DNA from: DASTSN01 sp035760665
GTDB taxonomy: Bacteria > Bacteroidota > Bacteroidia > Chitinophagales > Chitinophagaceae
Length of the DNA: 58,187 bases
Reading direction: 5' to 3'
NCBI GenBank assembly: GCA_035760665.1
Contig: DASTSN010000080.1
Coordinates: 1-58,187, forward strand
Below are positions 16,895-24,848 of the stretch, piece by piece; position 1 is the first letter of the stretch, and every line of letters starts with the position of its first letter. A program made the position numbers and the translations under genes. The notes beneath the pieces were generated by a model. It was given only the letters and a program-made list of their open reading frames with translations, was not told where the DNA came from and did no database searches.

Positions 16895-18298
16895 CTATCG
16901 TTTGACAATCTGTGCAACAAGATCTGCTTCCGTGGCAACTTTATTACCGACGTACACGGTTCCCTTCATTTCGCAGATGCCCCGGCGAATAGGAGCAATC
17001 AGTTCCATTTTGAGGATCATCGTGTCACCAGGTACTACTTTCTGCTTAAACTTACAATTATCAATTTTTAAGAAATAAGTGTCGTACTGGCCTTCCCCGC
17101 TCAGGTTCATGGCCAGGATGCCACCGGTTTGCGCCAGTGCTTCAATCTGCAATACGCCGGGCATAACAGGGTTGCCGGGAAAATGCCCCTGGAAAAACCA
17201 TTCGTTGAAGGTGACATTTTTTATACCGACGATATGGGTATCACTTAACTCAATTATTTTATCTACCAGCAAAAAGGGAAAACGATGCGGTAGTTTTTTT
17301 TCTATGTATTGCTGGTCAAAAACGGGTGGCTGTGCCGGGTCGTATACCGGTACACCTCTCGTGTGTTTATTTTTTTTTATGTACTGTTTAATCTTTCGGG
17401 CAAATTCAACATTGGAACTGTGGCCGGGCCGGTTGGCAATAATCCTTGCTTTAATGGGATAGCCGATCAAAGCAAGATCGCCCACTACATCCAGTAATTT
17501 ATGACGGGCCGGTTCATTTGGAAAGCGCAGTTCGAGATTATTGAGATAGCCCTCGCTTTTTACTTCAATTTTTTCTTTGCGGAATATTTTCTTTAATCGC
17601 TCCATTTCTCCATCGTCCACTTTTTTGTCAACGATCACAATGGCATTGTTAACGTCACCACCTTTAATCAGGTTATTATCCAGCAGCATTTCCAGCTCGT
17701 GTAAAAAACAGAACGTGCGGCAGGGGGCAATTTCCTGCTTAAAATCGGCCATGCGTTTCAGCCCGGCATGCTGGGTGCCCAGGACGGGAGAATTAAAATC
17801 GATCAATGTAGTGATCTGGTAATCCATGGCAGGCATGGCAACCATTTCCACACGTTTTTTTTCATCGTAATGATAGATATTCTCGTCAATGCTGTACCAT
17901 ACCTTGGCGGCATCCTGCTCAACGATGCCGGTTTCTTCAATCAGCTCAACAAATGGCTGGGAACTGCCATCCATGATAGGCACTTCCGGTCCGTTAATTT
18001 CAATAAGACAATTGTCGATACCCATGCCCACCAGTGCTGCCAGCACGTGTTCAATGGTGCTTACTTTTGCGCCGTTGTTTTCAATAGTTGTGCCGCGGCT
18101 GGTATCGGTTACCAGGTCACAATCGGCTTTTACAATTGGTTGGTTCGGCAGATCAATACGCTGAAACTGTATACCAAAGCCCGGATTGGCGGGTTTAAAT
18201 GTCATGTCAGCCAGTATGCCTGTATGCAGGCCGGTGCCGGAAATACTCACAGGGCTTTTCAGGGTATGCTGCTTATCAGGATTGAAATTTATGTTCAT
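16895..18298 (-). CDS. lpxC-fabZ: Bifunctional LpxC-FabZ: UDP-3-O-acyl-GlcNAc deacetylase / 3-hydroxyacyl-ACP dehydratase
   Basis: A 467-residue fusion characteristic of Bacteroidota. Residues 1 to about 310 are LpxC, the zinc deacetylase that commits UDP-GlcNAc to lipid A: the zinc ligand H84 lies in TIEHVLAALVGMGIDNC, and the other ligands are in HKLLDVVGDLALIGYP, followed by RPGHSSNVEFAR. Residues from about 325 are FabZ, with LPHRFPFLLVDKI and the catalytic region GHFPGNPVMPGVLQIEALAQ. The fusion joins fatty-acid elongation to lipid A synthesis at a shared 3-hydroxyacyl-ACP pool. lpxD lies upstream on the same strand, with a small HATPase gene between. A terminator follows the gene. Confidence 0.97.
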   Translation of the reverse strand: MNINFNPDKQHTLKSPVSISGTGLHTGILADMTFKPANPGFGIQFQRIDLPNQPIVKADCDLVTDTSRGTTIENNGAKVSTIEHVLAALVGMGIDNCLIEINGPEVPIMDGSSQPFVELIEETGIVEQDAAKVWYSIDENIYHYDEKKRVEMVAMPAMDYQITTLIDFNSPVLGTQHAGLKRMADFKQEIAPCRTFCFLHELEMLLDNNLIKGGDVNNAIVIVDKKVDDGEMERLKKIFRKEKIEVKSEGYLNNLELRFPNEPARHKLLDVVGDLALIGYPIKARIIANRPGHSSNVEFARKIKQYIKKNKHTRGVPVYDPAQPPVFDQQYIEKKLPHRFPFLLVDKIIELSDTHIVGIKNVTFNEWFFQGHFPGNPVMPGVLQIEALAQTGGILAMNLSGEGQYDTYFLKIDNCKFKQKVVPGDTMILKMELIAPIRRGICEMKGTVYVGNKVATEADLVAQIVKR

Positions 18299-18453
18299 AC
18301 ATTACTTTTGAGCGCAGCAAAGATAATATATAGTTGTTTAGTTGGTGATGGCTTGCAGGAATGACGGCTGATGCAGGATAACCTGCAAAAGTTATGGTTG
18401 AAATTCTCCGGTATTAAAATAAAGAGGAAATGGGGAAAATCCTGTTTCAATAA

Positions 18454-18852
18454 TCAGGCTGCTTTCTTTTTTAACGGAAAACTTAGGATGATAGAAATAC
18501 TGGCCCGTGCCGTAAACTCGAAGTTAATATCGCCATTCATCTTTTTTATCAAAGGCTGCACTTTATTCATTTTGCCGGAAATATAGCGGCTGTAGTCCGA
18601 GTTATTATCACTGATTTTTATCAAAGCAGTATCATCTTCCACTGATGCTGTAATACGGATGCAGCCATTGCAGCTTGAATGTATGGTATTATCGAGCAGT
18701 TTTACCAAAACAGTCTCCACCATCGTTTCATCGGCTTCCAGGTAAATATCCCTGGCTAATTCATTAACAATACAACATCCGCGACGGGTTGCCTCTTCCG
18801 AAACTTCTGTAATAATACGACTGACTAACTGGTGTAATAAAACTTTCCTCAT
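18454..18852 (-). CDS. Stand-alone HATPase-like protein (histidine-kinase ATP-binding fold)
   Basis: A 132-residue protein that resembles only the catalytic ATP-binding domain of a sensor kinase. ETVLVKLLDNTIHSSCNG resembles an N-box, but the G1 motif is degenerate: ISDNNSDYS stands where DxGxG is expected. No dimerisation helix with a phospho-accepting histidine, no sensor domain and no membrane segment are present. Bases upstream of the ATG are not an in-frame continuation, so it is not a simple truncation at its start. It lies between lpxD and lpxC-fabZ on the same strand. It could be a Spo0B- or anti-sigma-like regulator, a phosphotransfer partner, or a non-catalytic relic; ATP binding is doubtful. 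Confidence 0.65.
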   Translation of the reverse strand: MRKVLLHQLVSRIITEVSEEATRRGCCIVNELARDIYLEADETMVETVLVKLLDNTIHSSCNGCIRITASVEDDTALIKISDNNSDYSRYISGKMNKVQPLIKKMNGDINFEFTARASISIILSFPLKKKAA

Positions 18853-19245
18853 TGAATAAAAATAAAAAAAATATTTGCGGGTTACGGGAGTCTTAGTAAA
18901 AAAAGAGTACGGGTGTTAGCGATTTTTCATCCAATTCACAAGGTGAGGCGGATGTAGGTTTTTCTAAAGATAGGAAGCGTCAAACTGTTGAATTGTATAT
19001 ACGCCAGTGATTTTCTCCTGATTTCACACAAAGAAAAGGCGATGCAGTACAATAAAAAATAGAAGTCGTTATTAATAAATTGTCCTTGTTGTTTTTAATC
19101 AAATGTAGAATAACTACTACGATCGTGTTGGGGCTAAATTACAACAAGGATTATCCGGTAGTCAGCAAATAGTTGTTGCGCAGGGACGAAAACCGTAATG
19201 GAAAATTGTATTGCAGCCGTGTTTTCCAATATATTTTTTCGGCAA
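18853..19245. other. Intergenic region upstream of the HATPase gene
   Basis: This 393-base AT-rich stretch holds no convincing gene. On the minus strand a perfect -7 box TACATTTG lies at 19100-19107, which would give the HATPase gene an unusually long leader of about 240 bases. A ten-base inverted repeat, TCCTTGTTGT (19083-19092) and ACAACAAGGA (19141-19150), brackets that box at a distance of about 50 bases. Confidence 0.45.
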
Positions 19246-20295
19246 TTATATACTGGTCTTTTCAGCCATAAGTTGTCTTACCAGGGCTTCCAGTTCTTTT
19301 ACACGTTTTTCCAGGTCGGGCAATTTGCGACTGGCAGCCTGGCTTCGTAATGCGGCAGTGTAGTCATAGGCGGGGGATCCGGTAACTGCCTTGCCAGGAT
19401 CAAGAGATTTGCTAACGCCGCTCTGGGCATTTATTTTAACACCGTCCCCTATTTGGATGTGTCCAACGATTCCGGCTTGACCTCCAATCATGACGCCTTT
19501 GCCAATTTTGGTGCTGCCACTTACGCCGGCCTGTGCGGCAATAACGGTGCTGTTGCCGATTTCTACATTGTGGGCTATTTGTATCAGGTTGTCAAGTTTG
19601 GCGCCCGCTTTAATAAGAGTGGAGCCAATGGTGGCCCGGTCAATGGTACTGTTAGCTCCTATTTCTACAAAGTCTTCAATAACAACATTGCCGATTTGCG
19701 GCACCTTTTTGAAGCTGCCATCGGCCTGCGGTGCAAATCCAAAACCGTCGCTGCCAATAATGGTACCGGCATGAATGACCACGTTATTTCCAATCACACA
19801 ATCATGATAGATTTTTACACCGGGATGAAGAATGCAGTTTTCGCCAACCCGCACATGGTCGCCGAGGTAAACATTCGGGTAAACCTTGCTGTTGTTGCCA
19901 ATTTTTACATGTTCGCCCAGGTAGCTGAAGGCACCAATAAAAACTTTTTCGCCATATTCAGCAGTTTTTGCCATGTACACGGGCTGCTGGATACCTGTCA
20001 GCTGCTGGTTCATCATATTTTGATACCAGCTTAGTAATGTGGCAAAAGCAGTATAGGCATCCGATACACGAATCAGCGTGGCACTGACCGGCTGTTTTAA
20101 TTCCAGTGACTGGTTAATGATAATCACAGAGGCCTTTGTGCTGTATAAAAACTCTTCGTATTTGGGGTTGGCAAGGAATGAAAGCTGTCCTTGCTGGGCT
20201 TCTTCAATTTTGCCAAAAGCAGATACAGCGGCTTCGGGATTTCCTTCAACCCTGCCGTTGATTAAAGCGGCGATTTGCGTAGCGGAAAATGTCAT
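19246..20295 (-). CDS. lpxD: UDP-3-O-(3-hydroxyacyl)glucosamine N-acyltransferase LpxD
   Basis: A 349-residue cytoplasmic acyltransferase that adds the second 3-hydroxyacyl chain in lipid A synthesis, acting after LpxC. The N-terminal uridine-binding domain (about 1-100) has LSFLANPKYEEFLYSTKASV. The left-handed beta helix of hexapeptide repeats (about 105-310) includes HAGTIIGSDGFGFAPQADG and QIAHNVEIGNSTVIAAQAGV, the latter holding the catalytic-histidine region. A short C-terminal coiled helix ends it. It starts 56 bases after the HD hydrolase gene ends and is probably co-transcribed with it. Confidence 0.97.
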   Translation of the reverse strand: MTFSATQIAALINGRVEGNPEAAVSAFGKIEEAQQGQLSFLANPKYEEFLYSTKASVIIINQSLELKQPVSATLIRVSDAYTAFATLLSWYQNMMNQQLTGIQQPVYMAKTAEYGEKVFIGAFSYLGEHVKIGNNSKVYPNVYLGDHVRVGENCILHPGVKIYHDCVIGNNVVIHAGTIIGSDGFGFAPQADGSFKKVPQIGNVVIEDFVEIGANSTIDRATIGSTLIKAGAKLDNLIQIAHNVEIGNSTVIAAQAGVSGSTKIGKGVMIGGQAGIVGHIQIGDGVKINAQSGVSKSLDPGKAVTGSPAYDYTAALRSQAASRKLPDLEKRVKELEALVRQLMAEKTSI

Positions 20296-20351
20296 GTTGA
20301 TTGATTGTTCATTTCTGGAGGGTAATCAAAAATTGTGGTTCCTGACAATAA

Positions 20352-21575
20352 TCAGGTATGACCCCAATAACAAAAATAGTGTTTTTTAGCCGGGCCACTG
20401 AGTTGCTGGTGAATCAGCGCATTATCCACCTGTGAAATATCCCGCACGGTTTTGTCTTTAAAAAGTATTTGAATGCGTTCGTCTTCGGGATTGTAGGTGG
20501 TAATACTTGTTTTGCCGGTAAAAGTAAAATAGGGAGCTTCTGCTGCCGAAATGCCGAGGGTTCGCATCACTTCTTCGGTTTTTTCTTCTACCAGGTTTGC
20601 CGCAAAGGGTTCAGCCTGGAGCTTTACTTTTAACAGTTTCCTGTCCACCAATGAACTGCACAGCAATGACAAAATTTTGTCCGGGTGCCGGCTCCAGTTT
20701 TTTACTGTGCACATTACATCGTAATCATCGAGCCTGCAAAATGCATCAAGGTGCTGTTCAATCGCAATGTGTGGTTGTTGGTTTTTCAGGAAAAAATCAA
20801 AAGATTCAGTGGCTGCACTGACGGGAACAGCCTGGCTGATCAGTTCTCTTGCCCGCCTTATAATATTTACCAGCATCATTTCCGCACTCAGCACAGTTTT
20901 ATGCAAATACACCTGCCAGTACATCAGCCGGCGGGCGACCAGGAATTTTTCAATAGAATAGATGGCTTTTTCTTCCACCATCAGCTCTCCGTTATGAACC
21001 ACGAGCATTTTCAAAATACGGTCATAACCAATTACACCTTCCGAAACGCCAGTGAAAAAGCTGTCACGCGTCAGGTAATCCATTCTGTCAACATCCAGCT
21101 GGCCTGAGATAAGCTGGTGTAAAAAACGCTTGGGGTAGCGGTTGGTGAAGATATCAATAGCTGTCTGTAAGGCGCCATTGAACTCTTCGTTCAGCACTTG
21201 CATAATCAGGATAGAAATAGACTCATGGCTTACGCCCTTAATCAGTTCACTCTCCAGGGTATGCGAATAGGGCCCATGCCCTACATCATGCAGTAGAATG
21301 GCTATTTTGGCAGCCAGTTCTTCTTCCGGCGAAATATCAGTGCCTTTACTTTTTAATTCATTGACTGCGTTGCACATCAGGTGGTACGCTCCCAGCGAGT
21401 GGTGCAGCCTGGAATGAACAGCCCCGGGATACACCAAATGGGCAAATGCCATTTGACTGATACGCCGCAGGCGCTGGTAATAGGGATGTGCCACCATTTG
21501 AATAATCAGCGGGTGATCGATAGTGATGAAACCATAAACGGGATCGTTGATAATTTTTCGTGCCTTGTTCATCAC
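20352..21575 (-). CDS. HD-domain phosphohydrolase (SAMHD1/dGTPase-like)
   Basis: A 407-residue HD-superfamily protein. The metal-binding residues are in HHSLGAYHLM (about residues 60-70) and LLHDVGHGPYSHTLE (about 110-125), with a further conserved stretch SGQLDVDRMDYLTRDSFFTG. This combination marks the family that includes dNTP triphosphohydrolases, but the substrate of this subgroup is not established by sequence. It is upstream of lpxD on the same strand. The minus-strand -7 box TAGTTTTG at 21614-21621 gives a leader of about 33 bases and sits back to back with the porX promoter. Confidence 0.88.
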   Translation of the reverse strand: MMNKARKIINDPVYGFITIDHPLIIQMVAHPYYQRLRRISQMAFAHLVYPGAVHSRLHHSLGAYHLMCNAVNELKSKGTDISPEEELAAKIAILLHDVGHGPYSHTLESELIKGVSHESISILIMQVLNEEFNGALQTAIDIFTNRYPKRFLHQLISGQLDVDRMDYLTRDSFFTGVSEGVIGYDRILKMLVVHNGELMVEEKAIYSIEKFLVARRLMYWQVYLHKTVLSAEMMLVNIIRRARELISQAVPVSAATESFDFFLKNQQPHIAIEQHLDAFCRLDDYDVMCTVKNWSRHPDKILSLLCSSLVDRKLLKVKLQAEPFAANLVEEKTEEVMRTLGISAAEAPYFTFTGKTSITTYNPEDERIQILFKDKTVRDISQVDNALIHQQLSGPAKKHYFCYWGHT

Positions 21576-21613
21576 TGTTTTGTTTTTGTTAAAGCCTTGA
21601 GGAAGGCAGGGGG

Positions 21614-21650
21614 CAAAACTACAATAGCTGGCGTGAAAAAGCTAAATTTG
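21614..21650. promoter_or_regulatory. Back-to-back -7 boxes of the HD gene and porX
   Basis: The minus strand reads TAGTTTTG at 21614-21621, facing the HD hydrolase gene, and the plus strand reads TAAATTTG at 21643-21650, facing porX. Both fit TAnnTTTG exactly. Only 21 bases separate them, so the two promoters share DNA. Neither has a clear -33 TTTG. Confidence 0.5.
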
Positions 21651-21739
21651 AACAATCCGTGCCGGTTGCTGACAACCACAAAACCCTGGTGGGTTTCTTT
21701 GGGCTTTGAAGACAACGGAAAAACTGTTAAACGAATTAC

Positions 21740-23308
21740 ATGGCATTAGCAAAAATTATTTGGGTAGATGATGAAATCGAAAGCCTGCAGTCACAGAAAA
21801 TGTTTCTTGAAAACAAGGGATATGCCGTGCAAACCTTTACCAACGGCTTTGATGCAATAGATTACGTAAAAACCAGCCCGGTAGATGTGGTGCTGCTGGA
21901 CGAAACAATGCCCGGCATCAGCGGCCTGGAGACGCTGGCGAAAATCAAGGAGGTGAACCAGCAAGTGCCGGTGGTGCTGATAACAAAGAACGAAACGGAA
22001 AACCTGATGGATGATGCGATTGGATCGCAAATCAGTGATTATCTCATAAAGCCGGTAAATCCTAATCAGGTTTTGTTAAGCCTGAAAAAAATACTGGATA
22101 ATAAAAGGTTGGTGGCAGAAAAAACCACCACTGCCTACCAGCAGCAATTCCGGAACCTCTTTATGGCACTGAACAGTAACCCGGATTATAACGAGTGGAT
22201 GGATATTTATAAAAAACTCGTGTATTGGGAGCTGGAAATGCAAAAGAGCGACAGCCCCGAAATGCAGGAAGTATTGCAAAGCCAGAAAAGTGAGGCCAAT
22301 ACTGAGTTTTTCAAGTTTATTTCAAAAAATTATGCATCGTGGGTAACCCCTAAACGGAAAGAAGGACCGGTTATGAGTCACACGCTTTTTGAGCAAAAAA
22401 TTCTGCCCAATATTGAAAAGGGCAAACCTTTGTTTTTTGTGTTGATTGATAATCTCCGGTTCGACCAGTGGAAGGCCATACAACCCATTTTTACAGAAAG
22501 TTTTCGCATACTCGAAGAGGATACCTTTTACAGTATCCTGCCTACGGCTACGCAATATGCACGAAATGCCATTTTTGCCGGCATGCTGCCGGTGGACATT
22601 GAAAAGCATTTTCCGGCACAGTGGAAAAATGATGATGAGCAGGGTGGTAAAAATCTGCACGAAGAGGAATTACTCAGGGCTCAGCTCAAGCGGTTAAAAC
22701 TGGAACATCTTCGGTTTTCTTATACCAAGGTGCTGAATAACCATGCCGGGCTTGACCTGGTTAATAATATTCATAACCTGCTGACGAATGATTTGAATGT
22801 TATTGTATACAATTTTGTGGATATGCTCAGCCATGCCCGCACAGAGATGGAGGTGCTGAAAGAACTGGCCGGTGATGAAATGAGCTATCGCAGCATTACA
22901 GCATCCTGGTTTGAGCATTCTCCATTGCACCAGGCGCTAAAAAAAGTTGCCGATAAAAATGTTAAACTCATTCTCGGCACAGATCATGGAAGCATCCGAG
23001 TGAAGACACCCTGCAAAGTGGTAGGCGACAAGCAAACCACCACCAATCTTCGCTACAAACACGGACGGAATTTAAACTACGATCCAAAGGATGTGCTGGC
23101 ATTCCGTGATCCACGCGAGGCAGGGTTGCCGGTTCCCACTGTTAACTCATCGTATATTTTTGCCAGGGAAGACAGCTTTCTCTGTTATCCAAATAACTAC
23201 AATTATTACGTTAATTATTATCGCAATACTTTTCAGCATGGAGGTGTCAGCCTGGAAGAAATGATTGTGCCGGTCATAAAAATGCAGAGTAAGACACCAG
23301 TAATTTAG
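21740..23308 (+). CDS. porX: PorX: response regulator with PglZ phosphodiesterase domain, T9SS regulator
   Basis: A 522-residue protein with a receiver domain (about 1-120) and a PglZ alkaline-phosphatase-type domain (about 205-515). The acidic pocket D10 and D11, the phospho-acceptor D54 in VVLLDETMPG, and the lysine in DYLIKPV are intact. The PglZ half shows FFVLIDNLRFDQW, the metal-site stretch ILGTDHGSIRVKTP, and RYKHGRNLNY. In Porphyromonas gingivalis and relatives PorX controls T9SS genes and its PglZ domain cleaves cyclic oligonucleotides; that function is inferred here from family. Its kinase partner PorY is not in the window. The gene is divergent from the HD-lpxD genes. Confidence 0.93.
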   Translation: MALAKIIWVDDEIESLQSQKMFLENKGYAVQTFTNGFDAIDYVKTSPVDVVLLDETMPGISGLETLAKIKEVNQQVPVVLITKNETENLMDDAIGSQISDYLIKPVNPNQVLLSLKKILDNKRLVAEKTTTAYQQQFRNLFMALNSNPDYNEWMDIYKKLVYWELEMQKSDSPEMQEVLQSQKSEANTEFFKFISKNYASWVTPKRKEGPVMSHTLFEQKILPNIEKGKPLFFVLIDNLRFDQWKAIQPIFTESFRILEEDTFYSILPTATQYARNAIFAGMLPVDIEKHFPAQWKNDDEQGGKNLHEEELLRAQLKRLKLEHLRFSYTKVLNNHAGLDLVNNIHNLLTNDLNVIVYNFVDMLSHARTEMEVLKELAGDEMSYRSITASWFEHSPLHQALKKVADKNVKLILGTDHGSIRVKTPCKVVGDKQTTTNLRYKHGRNLNYDPKDVLAFRDPREAGLPVPTVNSSYIFAREDSFLCYPNNYNYYVNYYRNTFQHGGVSLEEMIVPVIKMQSKTPVI

Positions 23309-23534
23309 GGGAGCATTTGTGGAAAAATCGTACTGTTACAGGCAGCACTAAGTAAAACACATCAAATAATTTTGTGTAAGCACAAGAATGCGGTTCGGGG
23401 CGGAGATGATCCTGTGACATATAAGTAATCTTTCGTTTACGAATTCTGGTGATTATGGGGCATGGCTTGATTGACAGCAGGCCTGCCTTACAACAATATC
23501 AACCGCCACAGGCGGCAAACTAAAATGAAAACAG

Positions 23535-23819
23535 GTGAAATATTCGCAATCCACTCTTGACAAACTCGAAGCAGTTATTGAGGAAGCAGGTTATGTGTTA
23601 CGCTACGAAAGGGGCACATTCCAAAGCGGTTATTGCATTTTAGAGCAAAAAAAAGTGGTTGTCTTGAATAAGTTTTTACAGACAGAAGGCCGCATTAATA
23701 CACTGATTGACCTGATTCCGCAACTGGATATTATCCCGGATCATTTGACAGAGGAATCAAAGAAACGATACCAGGAGATCGTTTCCCGGCTGGAAACGGA
23801 AAATAACGGACAACAATAA
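23535..23819 (+). CDS. Small conserved-looking protein of unknown function (94 aa), GTG start
   Basis: A 94-residue soluble protein beginning at GTG (23535), giving MKYSQSTLDKLEAVIEEAGY. An in-frame TGA lies just upstream, and a nearby ATG at 23525 is in another frame and gives only a few codons, so GTG is the best start. The middle part YERGTFQSGYCILEQKKVVVLNKF looks like a compact beta sheet flanked by helices. I recall similar small proteins in other Bacteroidota but cannot name a characterised family. It lies between porX and the metallo-hydrolase gene on the same strand. A 226-base gap before it shows no clear promoter. Confidence 0.75.
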   Translation: MKYSQSTLDKLEAVIEEAGYVLRYERGTFQSGYCILEQKKVVVLNKFLQTEGRINTLIDLIPQLDIIPDHLTEESKKRYQEIVSRLETENNGQQ

Positions 23820-23860
23820 GCATATAGATATTTCTGCTTTCATTTTACTTTCCGCAGTTG

Positions 23861-23891
23861 TTGGTCACAAGTCCAACATCGCTTAGCTTTG
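23861..23891 (+). promoter_or_regulatory. Promoter of the metallo-hydrolase gene
   Basis: TTG (23861-23863) and TAGCTTTG (23884-23891) are 20 bases apart, a good Bacteroidota promoter. The predicted start of transcription falls on or beside the GTG at 23896, suggesting a leaderless mRNA. Confidence 0.65.
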
Positions 23892-23895
23892 ATTT

Positions 23896-24672
23896 GTGTC
23901 TTATCCTTCTCTTTCCATAACATTTCTGGGAACGGGTACCAGTGGCGGCGTACCGATGATTGGTTGTAATTGCGAAGTGTGCCGCTCGCCAGACAAAAAA
24001 GACAAGCGTTTGCGATCCAGCATTCTTGTTCAATCGTCCCGCACTGCATTGGTAGTGGATACCGGGCCTGATTTTCGTTATCAGGTACTGCGGGCTTGCG
24101 TAAAACACCTGGATGCGGTGGTATTCACGCATCCGCACAGGGATCACATCGCCGGGTTAGATGATATCAGAGCCTATAATTTTTTCACGGGAAAGCCAAT
24201 GGACATTTATGCCGACTCCCTAACAGAGCAGGCATTGCGCCGCGATTTTTATTATGCTTTTTCCGATACAAAATATCCTGGTGTGCCCGAATTAAACCTC
24301 CACACCATCACACAGGAACCTTTTGTTGTGGGTGATATACCCGTTACCCCCATCCTTGTCTGGCATTTAAAAATGCCGGTGTTCGGTTTCAGGTTTGGTG
24401 ATTTTACGTATATCACCGATGCTAACAGGATAGAGGAAGCCGAAAAAAATAAAATCCGCGGAAGCCGCGTACTGGTCCTGAATGCACTGAGAAAGGAAAA
24501 ACATATCTCTCATTTTACGCTGGGCGAAGCGATAGATCTTGTGCAGGAACTGGCTGTGCCCAAGGCTTATTTTACGCATATTTCTCACCAGCTGGGACGG
24601 CATACAGAAATTGAAGCCGAGCTGCCAGATGGCATGCAACTTGCGTACGATACACTACAGATAACGGTGTAG
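23896..24672 (+). CDS. PhnP-like MBL-fold metallo-hydrolase
   Basis: A 258-residue metallo-beta-lactamase-fold hydrolase starting at GTG. The fold opens with ITFLGTGTSGGVPMIGCNC, and the metal-binding motif HPHRDH lies near residues 77-82 in VFTHPHRDHIAGLDDIRAYN. Later metal ligands are seen around FTYITDANR and the C-terminal YFTHISHQLGRH. An early Cys cluster (GCNCEVC) resembles the additional zinc site of PhnP-type enzymes. PhnP cleaves cyclic phosphodiesters, but the substrate here is unknown. Transcription from 23861-23891 would give almost no leader. Confidence 0.85.
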   Translation: MSYPSLSITFLGTGTSGGVPMIGCNCEVCRSPDKKDKRLRSSILVQSSRTALVVDTGPDFRYQVLRACVKHLDAVVFTHPHRDHIAGLDDIRAYNFFTGKPMDIYADSLTEQALRRDFYYAFSDTKYPGVPELNLHTITQEPFVVGDIPVTPILVWHLKMPVFGFRFGDFTYITDANRIEEAEKNKIRGSRVLVLNALRKEKHISHFTLGEAIDLVQELAVPKAYFTHISHQLGRHTEIEAELPDGMQLAYDTLQITV

Positions 24673-24719
24673 CTGTAAATATTTACACTAACGATTGTTA
24701 GTTTGATAAAATAATTCAT

Positions 24720-24822
24720 TATTTTTGTTCTGCCTTTAACGATTGCCGTTACAAGTTGCTTGCATAGTTTGGGTCGTTAGGTTTTTGTACTGTGCCACAT
24801 CAACGGGTGTGGCACAGTTTTT
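24720..24822 (+). ncRNA. Candidate small RNA or transcription-attenuating leader before the acyl-CoA dehydrogenase
   Basis: The box TATTTTTG at 24720-24727 fits TAnnTTTG and should start RNA near 24731-24733. About 90 bases later comes a strong terminator (24789-24822), before the coding start at 24849. The RNA contains TAACG-ATTGC-CGTTA and TCGTTAGG, which can form alternative pairings. No other promoter-like box was seen between the terminator and the coding start, so the dehydrogenase may depend on readthrough. The alternatives are a free-standing small RNA or no function. Confidence 0.4.
24789..24822 (+). terminator. Strong hairpin terminator just before the acyl-CoA dehydrogenase
   Basis: ACTGTGCCACA (24789-24799) and TGTGGCACAGT (24808-24818) form an 11-pair perfect stem with an eight-base loop, followed by five T. 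It lies 26 bases before the ATG at 24849. It could end the metallo-hydrolase message, end a small RNA, or work as an attenuator. Confidence 0.85.
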
Positions 24823-24848
24823 CAAATGAAAAAGTTAATCGTTCATCT

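Noticed and set aside
24792..24848. A longer dehydrogenase start at GTG 24792
   Set aside because: It would translate through a perfect terminator hairpin, and its extra residues do not resemble the family; the ATG at 24849 gives the normal N-terminus.
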